Positions 22,879 through 35,400 of a stretch of 64,000 nt of DNA are shown piece by piece. The position numbers and the translations under genes are program-made. Source of the stretch: Neurospora crassa OR74A (taxonomy: Eukaryota; Ascomycota; Sordariomycetes; Sordariales; Sordariaceae); assembly GCF_000182925.2 (NCBI RefSeq), contig NC_026501.1, positions 2,542,001 through 2,606,000 of the forward strand. Direction: 5' to 3'. Under the pieces are notes generated by a model. That model was not told the DNA's origin and did no database searches. It saw nothing but the letters and a program-made list of their open reading frames with translations. How positions within the stretch are numbered: position 1 is the first letter of the stretch; each line of letters starts with the position of its first letter.

Positions 22879-24173
22879 GATGGGCGGTGGTGTTGCGCTA
22901 AGCTGCGCGCAGAGTGACGAAGATTAGCAGCCAACTTATCAAAAGCGGCTGGAAGGTGAATCCGCTGGGAAGTAGAAAGATTGGGGAAATGGAGGCTCGT
23001 GAAGCTCCGTGGACTGAATGGAATGGCGGCGACGTGAAAGGAGGCGGTGGTGGTGGTGGTTGGTTGTACTTTGGGGGGAAAATGACCGAGCTCCCGAGAA
23101 ATGGGGAGGGGGAAAGAGGACGGATGAATCAGGTAGGTAGAGGTAGGTAGGAGGTTGGAGGTGGAAGGATTAACGCAAGGTCCAGAAGGCAGGTACGCAG
23201 TAAAACCCGCCGCCAAACTGTGGGTGAGAGGTGAGTCGCGATTTGCCGCTCAGTTACAGATACGTAAAGTAAAGGCGAGCAGGTACCTCGATGTCACCTC
23301 ACTTCAATGCTCCAGCAGAAAGAATAGAGAAGAATCGCGGTTGTTGAAGGATGCAAAGCAGCAAGAGGAGACGTCGTTTGTTACGGGAAGTTAGTACCGT
23401 GAGAGATGAAAGATACAGCAGGAAAGATGGAAGGTGCTGAGGTGAGATGCCTCTCCAGCTGTCCAGTGTGTTTGTACATGCCGCAACTGTTCAGCGCAGA
23501 CGGAAGGTACCTCTAGTACCTCTCAGGTTACCTGCCTGCTTTTGAGTGATGTGTTAACACGGGACCTCGCGGCCGGGGCGTCCACCGCCCACCGGCGCCG
23601 GCTCCATTCAGTGCTTCCCCCTGCGTCGGGTGCGCCTAGACCAGGCGGCAGGCGCCTGCCCGGGAGGCCTGCCTGCCCCCTTCGCTTCAAGCTGTCCGCC
23701 CGGTCCAGGTTGCCCGCCCTCATCCCGTCATCCTTCTACTTTCCTTTGCCCGCATTGATCGCCTCTCCTGCGAGGTCCGTCAGACGGTCCTTCCATTTCC
23801 TACCTCTAGGTACCTTATACCTCCAGGCCGCCTGCCTCCGGGGGCGCCGTTCATGCCGGGCTCCAGGGGCAGCTGTTCCCTACTCCAGAACAGCCCAGCT
23901 CCAGGGGTAGCGTCAGCTGTTGCTACAGGGATTCCGAACTTGGCCCAGCTTGACTAATGTGGGGCACTGACCAATGGCTCACCTTTTGGGACCGCAGTGA
24001 GGTGGAACCCGATTTGAGGAAAGAGACTTGGCATTGCTATCGATAAGCTTTTTCAGAAAAGAAAATCGACCCGGAGAAATATCCACAAGCGCCTGTCGAT
24101 GGTGGGCTATCAGTGTTCAAACCAACCCCAACAACATCCCAATCACCACCAGACGACCAGCAATACCATCAAA
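22879..24173. promoter_or_regulatory. Divergent promoter region of clathrin heavy chain and nop2
   Basis: 1295 bp without a supported gene. It holds dense GGTA/TACC words: AGGTAGGTAGAGGTAGGTAG at 23131-23150, AAGGTACCTCTAGTACCTCT at 23504-23523, and CTAGGTACCTTATACCTCC at 23805-23823. A GC- and pyrimidine-rich section covers 23560-23720. Open frames there are not recognisable proteins. Confidence 0.5.
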
Positions 24174-26756
24174 ATGGGTGTCGGACGTCGCATGCAGAAA
24201 CAGGGCCCTCCTGAGCCCCTCTCGGAGGAGCACTTCGCCAACCTCAAGCGCAAGAAGGGCATTCCCTTTGACGAAACCACGACCGAAGTCGACACTAGAA
24301 GATCCAAGAAGCAGAAGATTGTCAAGAAGCAGCCCAAGACATCCGGCTCCAACACTGTCGCAGTCAAGGGCGCCAAGAAAGAGGTCAAGGAGGTGAAGAA
24401 GACTGGCACAAAGCCCGCCCACAGGTCCAAGGAGTCCAAGAAGCCTAAGAAGGCAAAGCAGCCTTCGCCCGATCATGACGAGGAGATGGACGACGAGTTT
24501 GGCGCGTCCGACCTGGAGGGCCTTGATATCGACGGCGATGAGATGGACGTTCAAAAGCTAGGAGACGATTTCCTCGGCACTGACGACGACTCGGTTTACG
24601 ATTCCGACCAGGACGGTGCTACCAAGAAGGAGGCATTCGTCTTCTCTGACGATGAGGATGACGAAGAGGATAGAGAGGAGAAGCTCACAGCCGCCAACAT
24701 CGAGGGTCTTTCGAGGAAATTGGATATGCAAAGAGAGAAGGAAGCAGAGGAGAACGAGGCCGAATTGCGCGACGAGGCGCTCCAGACCAACATCGCTGGT
24801 GGTGATGACCTCGGTGATGACGACGACCAACTTCAGACTAAGACCAAAACTTTGCTGGCACCCGATCTCCAGATGTTGAGAACGAGGATAACAGACGCCA
24901 TCCGTATCCTGGACGACTTTTCGAATTCGGCGGAAGAGGGCAAGAGTCGCGCCGAGTACACCAGCCAACTCATCAAGGATATCTGTGCCTGTAAGGACCC
25001 GATGTTCCTTGCGCAATACTTCTCGTGAAATGCACAAATGTTAACTTCAGGTTTTGCCAGACTACGGTTACAACGAGTACCTCGCTGAAAAGCTTTTGTA
25101 TGTTTTACAACCTGTCGCATGCCTGTCTGCGGCGATACCACCAGTGGGGAAACTGTCTGACTGTTTGTAGCAACCTGTTCCCTCCCAGAGAGGCGTTCGC
25201 CTTTTTCGAAGCCAACGAGAGTGCCCGCCCCGTCGTTATCCGTACAAACACCCTCCGAACACATCGCCGCGATCTTGCCCAAGCACTCATCAACCGCGGT
25301 GTCACACTCGAGCCTGTAGGCAAGTGGTCCAAGGTCGGTCTGCAAGTCTTTGACTCGAAGTACGTATATTCTAAATCAGGACTACAACGACGCGATTCAT
25401 GCAAATGGCTAACAACTGGGGCATAAAGCGTTCCCCTCGGTGCCACGCCTGAGTATCTGGCTGGTCACTACATCCTCCAGGCCGCGTCTTCGTTCCTGCC
25501 CGTGATGGCTCTCTGCCCCCAGGAGGGTGAGCGTGTTCTCGATATGGCCTCTGCCCCCGGTGGCAAGACCACCCATATGGCGGCGTTGATGAAGAACACC
25601 GGTGTGATCTTTGCGAACGATCCCAGCAAGCAGCGTGCCAAAGGTTTGATCGGCAACATTCACAGACTGGGCGCAAGAAACGTTATCGTATGCAACTACG
25701 ATGCGCGTGAGTTCCCCAGGGTCATGGGTGGCTTTGACAGAGTCTTGCTCGATGCCCCATGCTCGGGCACTGGTGTCATTGCCAAGGATCCCTCTGTTAA
25801 GACCAACAGAGACGAGAAGGACTTCCTGCAGCTCCCCCATCTCCAAAAGCAGCTTCTCCTGGCTGCCATCGACTCGGTTGACCATGCCAGCAAGACTGGT
25901 GGTTACGTTGTCTATTCGACGTGTTCCGTTGCCGTTGAGGAAAAGTGCGTTTTCCATATCGTTCTTAACTGTACTTTCAGAAGACGCTAACCCAAGATTA
26001 CAAACAGTGAGCAAGTCGTTGCCTATGCGCTCAGCCGCCGTCCCAACGTCAAGCTCGTCGAGACTGGCTTGGCTTTCGGCAAGGAAGGCTTCACCAGCTT
26101 CATGGGCAAATCATTCCACCCCAGCCTCAAGCTCACCCGCAGATACTACCCCCATCTTTACAACGGTACGTTTCGCCTCCTTATACCCCCTTTCCCTCCC
26201 TCCCCTCCTTCATCACTAACACAACCCTCCAGTCGACGGTTTCTTCGTCGCCAAGTTCCAGAAACTCGGCCCCACGCCCGCCACTGCTGTCCGCGCCAAC
26301 GGCGTCGACAAGTCCAACAAGCCTCTGGACGGCCAAGCTTCCCAGGAAGCCCAAGAAGTTGTCGACAAGACGCCCATTGGTGCCGAGTGCGAAGCCCAGG
26401 ATGACTTTGGCGGTTTTGATGATGGTGAGGACAAGGAGTACATGGAGCGCGCTAAGCGCAACGCTATGCGCAGGAGAGGTTTGGATCCTAGGGCTCTTAA
26501 GAAGCCTGTTGGTAAGAAGGGGGAGAAGAAGACTGAGGAGTCGTCCAAGGAGGGTGCTAAGGAGGAGGCTGCTGAGGTGACTGAGAAGATTGAGAAGCTT
26601 GGGGTTGTTGAGGAGCAGACTAAGACGGTTGATGCCAAGGCTAAGAAGGAGGCGGTCAAACCCACCAAGAAGGTCGAGGAGAAGCCCAAGGCCACCGCCG
26701 GTGCCGCCACGCCGAAGAAGGCTGGCGACAAGAAGAAGAAGGTGGCCAGGAAGTAA
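24174..26756 (+). CDS. nop2: 25S rRNA (cytosine-C5) methyltransferase Nop2
   Basis: This nucleolar enzyme makes m5C in 25S rRNA and is needed for 60S assembly. Six exons, 24174-24990, 25061-25097, 25171-25359, 25429-25944, 26008-26165 and 26233-26756, total 2241 nt or 746 aa. The N terminus [20 protein letters not shown] is followed by long basic and acidic low-complexity stretches (nucleolar targeting type). The conserved core starts near [20 protein letters not shown]. It holds the SAM-binding motif [16 protein letters not shown] and both Nop2/Sun cysteines, in [16 protein letters not shown] and [16 protein letters not shown], and ends [22 protein letters not shown]. The tail is Lys/Glu/Ala-rich. 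The second exon is just 37 nt; the junctions FNLFPP, SNVPLGAT and EENEQV all restore conserved residues. Confidence 0.97.
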
Positions 26757-27302
26757 AAGGGAAGGGTTGTAATGATTTATCCGTCTGTTTTTGCATTGTT
26801 CAATATACTTGGGGCTTAGGAATACCAACCAACTAACAGAGCCTTTATGTTCCTATAGATGTGGACAACAAAAGTTCATCCGGGTCGAGAAGAATCTTTT
26901 GCTTCATTATGATGCGCATCTGGGCAATAATTGTGACCTTGAAGTCCAAGGACAAAAAGGTGAAAAAGCAACGTCTAGAACACTTCAGATTAACTATGTA
27001 TTTGTCATTATTTTGATTGGGTATCGCACATCGTCTTTTCATTAATTCATACATACATGCCCGCGCCCTTGCGCCTTTTGAGTTTTCCTAACCTCATGCC
27101 CTAGTAAATTGCCGACCAGGGAAAATGATGTTGCGTAGATGAACAGAAACGATGGGAGTTTCGACAGCCTTGTCGATATCCCCACAGGACCTCAATTGTA
27201 AGACCAGGCAGTATTTTTGATTCTCTTTTGTTTGTTGGATAACCTTGAAAACATGTGACCCTCTCTGTTCGAGGACAAATGGTGATAGGAAATTCTCGGG
27301 TC
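26757..27302. other. Convergent 3' flanks of nop2 and the 606-aa gene
   Basis: No gene or repeat is visible. The sequence is more A/T-rich than its neighbours, as expected for 3' untranslated regions. Confidence 0.5.
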
Positions 27303-29123
27303 TTAACGCACGAGCAACTGTCGACTGACCACTGGCACGATCTTATCGTCATCCAGGGTACACCTCCACGTCCCGTCTCCCCGTTTCTCTTTGTGATCCG
27401 TATAGGTATCGAGTGCCAGATTCACCAGCGCTTCGGCATCCTTGCGGAGCTCCTTCAGCTCCTCCACGCTACTTCCGCTTATGGTAGCGGCATTCTGCGG
27501 CAGGCGATATGCCGCAAATACAATTCCGTGGTTCTTGACGCCACCATGCCTGCCTGCCTTCTCGCCAAGCACGCTGAAAGGACCTGGATAAGTACAACCA
27601 GTGTAGAACGAACAGCTATAACCTTCAGCGAATTCATTCTTAGCCGCATCGTCGCTGCGATATTCCAACCAGTGATCAGATTCGAGGATCTTGCGGTGGA
27701 CCGGTGCTGAGATACGGAACGGGCTCATGAGAGAATGTAGCCCGTACGCGGCCAACAAACGACCAGTCATAGGTCGATATTCAGAGGGTAGCGGAAACAG
27801 CAGTCCGAGGTTTTCTTCTGTCGATATGGCGGAAAACGATGCGCTAGGGGACGAAGGAGAGTTGAGAAGGGTTGTGGAGGTCGAAAGCGATGACATGGAT
27901 GACCTCTTTGAGAAACCGGTAGACTGAATAGAGCCATTCCGACTGGGCCACAGGTTGACCACATACACAAGGTCAAAGTGATATTTTGACGCAATCCGAG
28001 CAGCTTCAAAGGCTGCTGTAGTAGCAGGCTTGCTGGCCAGAGGAGGAGAAAGTGTCAACAGGGGGTGATCGCTCACCATGTGCGGAGAGGAAATTGAAGC
28101 GAAACGATTCAGCGGCAGATCGTAGCTTGATGACCCCGAAGACGTTATGTAACTTGTCTGCGACAGCGATTGCTCGTTGGCAAGATCATCAGCGATATCA
28201 TCATCGCTAAGGGCCAAGAAGTCATTGAAGCTTGGTTCCCGGAGAATGGTGTTGATCCTGATGGAAGGGGCAGATCTTTCTGTGCTAAGGCCGCTGACCG
28301 GAGTCTTCAACTCCGAGACGGGCTTTTTGCAGACAAGTGTCGCAGTCCGACTTGGAGGGCTTCTCGACGGCGACAAGGTAATTTCATGCAGCTCGTTGGG
28401 TTCTGGAGCAGGGAGCGGGATCAGTCTTGGAGAGGCAGCCGGAGTAAGTTGCCCATGCGAGAGAGATGTCGGTGACAGGGAAAGCATTGAATCACAAGAT
28501 TTATGTTGCTGCGCTAAGGACAAAGGCGTCTGCAGATGTGTGTGGATGTGTAGGCTGGGATGGCGTTTCCTGCCTGGCTGCGCTCGCGGAGAAATCGATA
28601 TGGAAGTCGAGCGTGAAGGTGACTTGTGACCGGACCTCGAGCGGCGCATAGATAAAGCAGATAGCTCATCGTGACTCCTTGTAGAGCGACCGGAAAAACT
28701 GAACTCGAGAAGTTCGGCTAGAGAGGCGTCCATTTGTCTGCTGACTAGGGAAGAAGACCGCTGAGGTACTGAAGGGCCCTGATTGCGCCGCCTGGGGGTA
28801 AATCCTGTTCTGAGTCCATGCTCGGAGTTCGAGAAGGACGGACTATAGGGATCGCTTGGAGATTCGGGGAGGCTCTTTGTGCGTCGGGCACTTTGGCGCG
28901 CCAATGTTACCTCCTCCCTAGCCAGCATGCGAGTTGAGGTCGGTCTGATGAAAGATGGCGTTGGAAATTTTTGGATAGTTGGAGCTGAAGCCGAGTGCGA
29001 CAGCGATGTGAAAGGTCCACTTTCGATAGCGCCCGACTTGCGCGGCGACAGCTTCCTCTTTCTGTGGAAAAATCTCTCCAACCGGTCCAGCCTCTTCTCG
29101 AGGCGGTCCATCCCCATCGACAT
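27303..29123 (-). CDS. Unrecognised 606-aa Ser-rich protein with conserved-looking C-terminal domain
   Basis: Single exon. The start MSMGMDRLEKRLDRLERFF is chosen because it opens a short, highly charged amphipathic helix, probably a coiled coil, followed by a basic patch. Residues about 30-370 are disordered, with abundant Ser, Pro and Arg and many SPS, RSRS and SP/TP sites that could be phosphorylated. The last ~230 residues look folded: FEAARIASKYHFDLVYVVNLWP, a Ser-rich insert, NLGLLFPLPSEYRPMTGRLL, then SCSFYTGCTYPGPF and GIVFAAYRLP. The alternation of helix and hydrophobic strands recalls a GAF-like sensor domain, but that is only a guess from appearance. I do not recognise the family. 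It has a long upstream region, common for regulatory genes. Confidence 0.8.
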   Translation of the reverse strand: MSMGMDRLEKRLDRLERFFHRKRKLSPRKSGAIESGPFTSLSHSASAPTIQKFPTPSFIRPTSTRMLAREEVTLARQSARRTKSLPESPSDPYSPSFSNSEHGLRTGFTPRRRNQGPSVPQRSSSLVSRQMDASLAELLEFSFSGRSTRSHDELSALSMRRSRSGHKSPSRSTSISISPRAQPGRKRHPSLHIHTHLQTPLSLAQQHKSCDSMLSLSPTSLSHGQLTPAASPRLIPLPAPEPNELHEITLSPSRSPPSRTATLVCKKPVSELKTPVSGLSTERSAPSIRINTILREPSFNDFLALSDDDIADDLANEQSLSQTSYITSSGSSSYDLPLNRFASISSPHMVSDHPLLTLSPPLASKPATTAAFEAARIASKYHFDLVYVVNLWPSRNGSIQSTGFSKRSSMSSLSTSTTLLNSPSSPSASFSAISTEENLGLLFPLPSEYRPMTGRLLAAYGLHSLMSPFRISAPVHRKILESDHWLEYRSDDAAKNEFAEGYSCSFYTGCTYPGPFSVLGEKAGRHGGVKNHGIVFAAYRLPQNAATISGSSVEELKELRKDAEALVNLALDTYTDHKEKRGDGTWRCTLDDDKIVPVVSRQLLVR

Positions 29124-31643
29124 TGAACCGGTTGTAGTGGTTGATGATATGGCTAGGTGATAGCGGTCGATTTGAGGATCGCTCCGGGGTAGGCAAAGTT
29201 GCGCACCGGCAAGGAAGAGGTTGTATTGGGTTAGCTTCTCTCAAGCTAGCTAAGAGAAGGTCTGAGATGTTCGGGGTCTAGGTTTGGAGTAGTGAATAAA
29301 ACTTTCCACGGAAAGACATGGAGACTTTGCAAGGAGGGGTGGGTTTTGTGCGGGACTGGAGGGTATATTGCGGGTTTGAGATTTTTGTAAACGGCAAATG
29401 AGGCGCGGATGAGATGTCACTAGGACGGAGGCCTGGTGGTTGAGTCCTGGTAGTACGGTGTTGCGGATTTGGTGTGGATGGTCATTCCGGTTTGGTATGA
29501 CGGTGATCGTACAACGACTTGGAAGTGTGGTGTTTCGATTACACCACAGAAAGAGGAAAGCAGCGGCGGTTTTGTTTGTTGTCCTCCTAGAGGTGGAAGG
29601 TAATTGTGTTGCCTGGCAGTTGAGACAGACTGGAAAGGAAGTCAGGTTGGTCTTAGACTTGTTGTGTTCCCCAGATGATGCTGAAATCTCGAGCAGGAAA
29701 ATCAGGCCGGGTGGAAGGGGAGGCGAGGTGATATAACTAAGGGGTTGACTCAGAGCCACAATGGAGAAAAAGAAAACTACCAGTGGGTATCAGGTTCAAA
29801 AGGTATCCCGTTTTTGCAAACAAACTAAGTGAATGGGTTAGCCCAATTGAGGAAGAAAGTATGGCCAAGTGAAGAGGAGGGGGAAGGGTTCAAATACTCG
29901 GCAAGGGATATACCAAGGGAAAGTGCGACTCAACATCACATCCCACATTACTACTTTGAGATGGAAAGAAGTTACCCATTCACACTGTAAAACAAAGAAA
30001 GAGAACGAGAAAAAAGTAAAGGAAGGAGCGAGGTGATAGTGTCATAATTCCCGTCAGAAGGCCATACCAGCTAGGAACCGGGAGAGACGAATCAAGCACA
30101 CCACAACATCTCGTGCATTTGTTCTTAGTAAGATTGAAAACCCGTTCGTGTTCGAAAAAGAAAGCCTTGCCCATTGATTGAGCCCACTGGGACTCGAGTC
30201 AGCCAAACGGAACGCTCTCCATTGTGACCTCCCACCTTGTTTACTCCCGCAGCCATCGTTGCTTATTCCAGTAGAATGGGAGCTAATATCAGAACATCAC
30301 GGTGCCAAGACGATGAGATCCCAAGAGGCGTTCGGTTAGGCAGAGCCAGGCTCGCCTGTTGGTTTTCTGGGACTGCGTGGAAACGGCGCAAAGAGGGGTC
30401 AAAGGAGAAGAAGAAGAAAAAAAAATAAGGGAGAACCGCGAAATTCGTGATCTGGGTTATGGGGGTAAACGACGACGGGAGTGTAATCCATACCGTCCAC
30501 TTGCTCGTCTGTACGTAGATGTACGTAACTAAGTGTAGCATCAGGCTAGACCCGGCTTGTTCAGAAAGCCAAACTTGCATAGAGCAAAACTTTGTCCCAT
30601 GTTAGGACCGAGCTCTCCAACGGCGACAGGATGAATGCTAAGTTGATTATGGAAAAGCCTAGTATCCCTGCACCTGCTCTCCCTACCAGTGGCTCCCTCT
30701 TATCCTCGAGATAAGTCATAAAAGCTCTTATTGCGGGTTTTTATACTTATCGTTGACATAAGGTTTCAGCGGAGAGGACTGAAATCGGAAGCTTCAGGGT
30801 TTCGTGTCTGCGCATCTGGTCCCTGGCAACTTGTTGGGGTTCAATATTTGGGCGCATGGTAACTTTACTGCTCGAATCCGCAGCTCGTCAGAGATCAGTC
30901 GGATATCGCGACTCGATCTGACCCACAAGCCTGTGCCAGTACACTAGAACATTGAGCAGTGTCCGGGTGCAAATGGAGACCGTTTAACTCGAGTGTTGGT
31001 CGGTTCGGCTGTGCGAGGTCAATGACTGGAGTGAGGTGAGGTTAAATTTCACGTCCAGAGCAACCTCCCAAGGCTAGGTGCACGGGCCACAAACCCAGGT
31101 ACATACATACACTGTATATGGCGTAACAAGGGGACCTGGACGACAATGCTGTGTTGGTAGCGCTGAACAGGGATGAGAGCCCATGTCATTTGAGAACCTT
31201 GGCGTGCTTTAGCTAGCTAGCAGCTGGAAGGGAAAGCTGAGAGGCTGACATGAGAGCCGAGCGAATGGATTGCTTGCCTCCTCTGCAAGCTGCCCCCCTC
31301 GAGGTTCATCTCGAGAGCATTGAATTAGGTCAGGGTGGGAGTAGAACGGGTCCCCCGTGCTCCCTCCCAGACTCGCAGGTCGAGGGAAGCGGCCCCATAG
31401 GGAAAACTAGTGCATCTCTAGAGCTTGAAGTGGCATGCGCTTCTGACTGGATGGTAGCTTACTGCACGTAAAAGCCGTTTGGTTTCCGACGATAAACTTT
31501 TCGGAGAGCTTGCACGAATTCCATGCCTTGAAACTCGCAGTGAGATACTTGCTGCGTACGTAGTGTACTGCGGCAGATGTAGTGAACAGCTACCTGATAC
31601 CTCGCCTCTCGCTACTAACAAGGGAATTGAACTCCCCCGCGCA
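29124..31643. other. Gene-poor region, left part
   Basis: No gene could be supported. It includes the promoter of the 606-aa gene. A/G-rich runs occur at 29880-29895 and 30395-30426 (GAAGAAGAAG then A9). Short frames on the minus strand at 29250-29759 and 29980-30174 lack any recognisable feature. Confidence 0.5.
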
Positions 31644-31901
31644 ATGACGGCGCCAAACCCCGCATTCACCCTTGATCCGCGGCCCTGGCAGGCAGTGCCC
31701 GTCGCCCTGATTAGCGACTCCACTTGCCCGGGGGCCACAGCCAATGCAATAACAGATGGGGGCCAGTTGGGTCACTTGCAGTTGACAGACCTGGCAGACA
31801 GGAACGTTCGACATTTTCACTTGAGTCCTGTCAACGAGGAAAGGAAGCCACGCAGTCATGCCCTGGGATCGTCCGTCGATGCACGCGCGTCACCTCATCC
31901 G

Positions 31902-32483
31902 ATGAAGTCTTTTGGCCTTTTCGTATGCCTCTACCTACTGGCGGTTTCTGGTTCTTTACACAACAATGACCTCGGAGAGAGGGTCACCAAGTACGAGATT
32001 GTAGATACCTATGTTCGTTCGTCGTTACGATCGGCAAGGACTCGAATGGATATCGAGACATTACGGCGACTCACAGATCAATGCAAGCCTCGACGCCGAG
32101 CAGGAAGGACCCTTTACTCCCCCCGTTCATCCAAATACTGTAACTCTCGTCTCTCCATGCAGTATGAAAATTTTCACATCCCAGTCCGCGTCCCAGTGAA
32201 CCGGAAATTCCTATTCGCCTTTAGGATATCATCTGCAGGCGGGCTAAGGATTGACTGTGCATCAATCGGAAAACTATTTATCAAAAGCAATGTTAGGATG
32301 TCAAAATTCGAGCCTCACTCTCAATACCCTCCCAGTACACTACAAATAAGTCCCAAGGTTTGGCGTTGTTCCTTGGCTTTTCCGTTTGGCCCATCCCCCC
32401 ACCCTCCTCCTTCCTTCCTTTCATCCTTGAACTTATCGTCCACGCTTTCCGATGTGACAGCTCAACGAGAGCTTGTTGGATAA
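31902..32483 (+). CDS. Candidate orphan secreted protein (weak)
   Basis: An open frame runs from 31479 to 32483 (334 codons), unusually long for non-coding DNA of this composition. It has no ATG until 31644; the next, at 31902, opens with MKSFGLFVCLYLLAVSGSLH, which has the basic start, hydrophobic core and small residues of a signal peptide. From there it encodes 193 aa, rich in Arg, Ser and Pro, with five cysteines after the presumed leader and no domain I recognise. The start at 31644 would give 279 aa and bury the hydrophobic run. Codon choice is not like the highly expressed genes nearby. This may be a lineage-specific secreted protein or a chance frame. Confidence 0.2.
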   Translation: MKSFGLFVCLYLLAVSGSLHNNDLGERVTKYEIVDTYVRSSLRSARTRMDIETLRRLTDQCKPRRRAGRTLYSPRSSKYCNSRLSMQYENFHIPVRVPVNRKFLFAFRISSAGGLRIDCASIGKLFIKSNVRMSKFEPHSQYPPSTLQISPKVWRCSLAFPFGPSPHPPPSFLSSLNLSSTLSDVTAQRELVG

Positions 32484-35400
32484 CCCACCCACCTGGCCGC
32501 TCCGATCAGTCAGTTTCGCTCTCCCACATTGTGAGCATACTGTATATCTGATGTATTCCAGCTACTTAACAGGGAGCAAGGGACGGAATGACATGGAACT
32601 TCGGTTTTGCCTCCCCAGGTCATGCATTTTGACAAGTTGAGATACAGGATTGCATCATACACCAACGCCTAGCTCCCAAGTGCACACACCCGACTTGATA
32701 TTCTCCAGTCTCAAACGAACAGGACTTTCCTGAGTGTCTTCCCCCCAGCTTCCGGGTTCTCAGCCAGACTCCTCTCAACTCAAGACCAACCTGGAACACC
32801 GATCATTCAGGTCTCGGCCATAGCCCCTTCGCTCATTTCTGTAGAGGTAGTCGTGTAACCCGGTGTGTAACCATGGATACAGGCCGGGGCCCTTTTCGCT
32901 TGACACCAGGACGAGGAACACTAGTAGGTCACGGTGTCAAACCAAACCCAGCATGGGTTGAATTCAACCCCACGGCTCCTCGTGACACGACCGTTATGCG
33001 TTTGTTCCTGCCAGTGTGGGTGGAAAGAACTCACCCCTTCCCGCCAAACAAATGCGGCCTGGATGCAGTTCATCCATCTAATGGCTGCACACACCGAACG
33101 AGCGACGCCAAGCTCTGTTTCGGGACCTTGAAATGTGAGAGGCGAATACAAACCGTGTAATTTACGACCACATCTCGTTAGAAACTCGATTGTCTGTCTG
33201 AGGATGCCTGCTTTCACCGAGTAGCTTTGCTATCATCTTTGTCGGCTTCATATCCCAGGGGCAGCAAGACACTCAATTACCTCTAGAATATTCCCCCCCC
33301 TTTTAGAAGCTGGCGACGCTTTACAGTACTGTCCTAGACAGACAGATCTAAGGAAACTCTGTCACGAGGAGGCGTTCGAGCGGCGTGTGTCTCGGTTTTC
33401 ATGCTTTTACATCAACGGAATATGTAAGCATGCCCCAGCACAATAGATGAACTCGGTCAAGACCGATATTCTAGCCAAGGTTTGTCTGGTCGAGGAGAGT
33501 ATGTAGTATGATACCATACGCCTAAACCCAGAACGCCGCCATGTCTAGGTAAGCCTCATCGGATAGTGGTAGGTGTCTACGTGTCGGGAACCGGCCGGTA
33601 CGGTACGACAGCACAATCTACCTACTTTCGAGTCATGTAACAGAGGCGGGATGTATGTGCATATGTGGCATGTAGGAGCCGATGCTGGATGACATTACCT
33701 TACTTGTAAGCAGGACAGGATTCAGAACGCAGTCCCACCTTGCCTATGTGAACTATGCTTTGCTTTGCGGTACCTTCTCGCTCGCAGGTAGGTAGTTACA
33801 ACATTGGTGTTGAAGCATTTGCATTGCACAGCAAGCAAACCACTCCAGTTGCCTACCTACAATAGGAGTGTGTACATCCGGGGAGACAGAACCCTGGAGT
33901 CCCTGGTAACCTTGTTGACTCGAGATCGGCCTCCGAAACTTCAAACTTTGCAATCATTGGAGCCGGGAAAAGATTCCTCGATTCCCGGGATCTCACTGTC
34001 ATATCATGTAGGTGCAAGCCGAGTCACAATGGACCCTTCAGGGTCTCGAGAAACCTGCATACCTGCATATATTACATTTAGTGTCTACCATACAAAGTTT
34101 AAGTACTGGCTAATGCAATCAGCCTCCTTTTCCGAACGATCGTCCTGCAAGACATCCTCTCCTGTTCTTTGTCTCCAGTGTCGTCACCCAAGACCAAGCA
34201 TGTTAGTCGTGTTTCTCATCGTTTTCTAGTCCAGTTCATACAGAGCGGACAGTGGGTGGAGGCTTCGTTCGGGTCGGACAGTTAAGACTCTTTTATCAAA
34301 CAAAAAGAAAAAAAAATTATTCGTAAAATTTGTCTCAAATTATTTTTTCCCCCTTCCAAGCCATTGCCGACCCCTTCACTCGAAACTGAATGGTCGCTTG
34401 ACCACTCTTTCCTCACCCACTCGACTTCCTACCCGAGTTCTTCACTGCCGTGGAGCATACTCTGAGGTCGATGACAGAGGAGACAGTTCCAAGCCGAAAG
34501 CCCATCGCGACGATCACAGGAAGTTAGGTAGGTTGGCAGACGGAGTGACAGCGTTGGGGGACAGCCTCTTCCCGGCCGAGCCACAGCAGTGGGATATAGG
34601 ATCTGGATACCCGCAGCAAAACCCGCAGGCACCTAGCGCTTAACCCGCTTTTTGCCTGTTCTTCGCTCCCGCGATCTTGCCATCTTTACGGGGGGCGGAT
34701 AGGTCCGATAGGTAGGCAAGGTAAGGTTACTCTTGAGGCTGGCTGCACCTTTTGGTTCCTGCACCTTCATACTCGATCTTGGGAATAGCCATGGTACGCA
34801 ATAGGCATGTAGGTATCCCTAAGCAGGCCTCTTTTTCTTGAGGCGGAGGCGACGAGGGGGGGAGGGACGGGAGGCGGGAGGTGACGGTCGCTGGATCACG
34901 GTAGAGACGGGTGTAACACACAATGCAGGAACTGGATGTGATGCCAGTCATGGTGCTGATGATATCCGTTGCCCCCTAACCCCCACACCCACAAGCTGTA
35001 GTTCTGCTGTTTCCACCTCGCTATGTGACTTCGTTATCTGCGACAAGATGGAGATAGATTCAACAGAATACCCAATCCATGGGTCATGGATAAAGGCCAA
35101 ATACGAAAGCCGAAAAATAAGAAGCCAGAACGACAGCCGGGGCAGTTGTGCTTGGCCATCGATTCGATCTACCGCGGCACTCGGAATATTTCAGATGTAG
35201 CTCCAAGGAGGGAGGCAAGAATTGACTCCCTGATTCCTATTTCCCGAGTTTACGGGATCTTGACAATTATTTGGCCTTTCTTTTCTTTTTTGTCTTTTCT
35301 TTTTTTTTTTTCTTTTCTTTTAACAGTCCGGCCATAACCACCAATGACTTACAATATTGACTCTTATACATAAGCGCGGGTGACAGAGGCTCGTTCAGCC

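Noticed and set aside
31615-31650. B-box-like GAGTTCAATTCCC on the minus strand
   Set aside because: No matching A box or cloverleaf at tRNA spacing.
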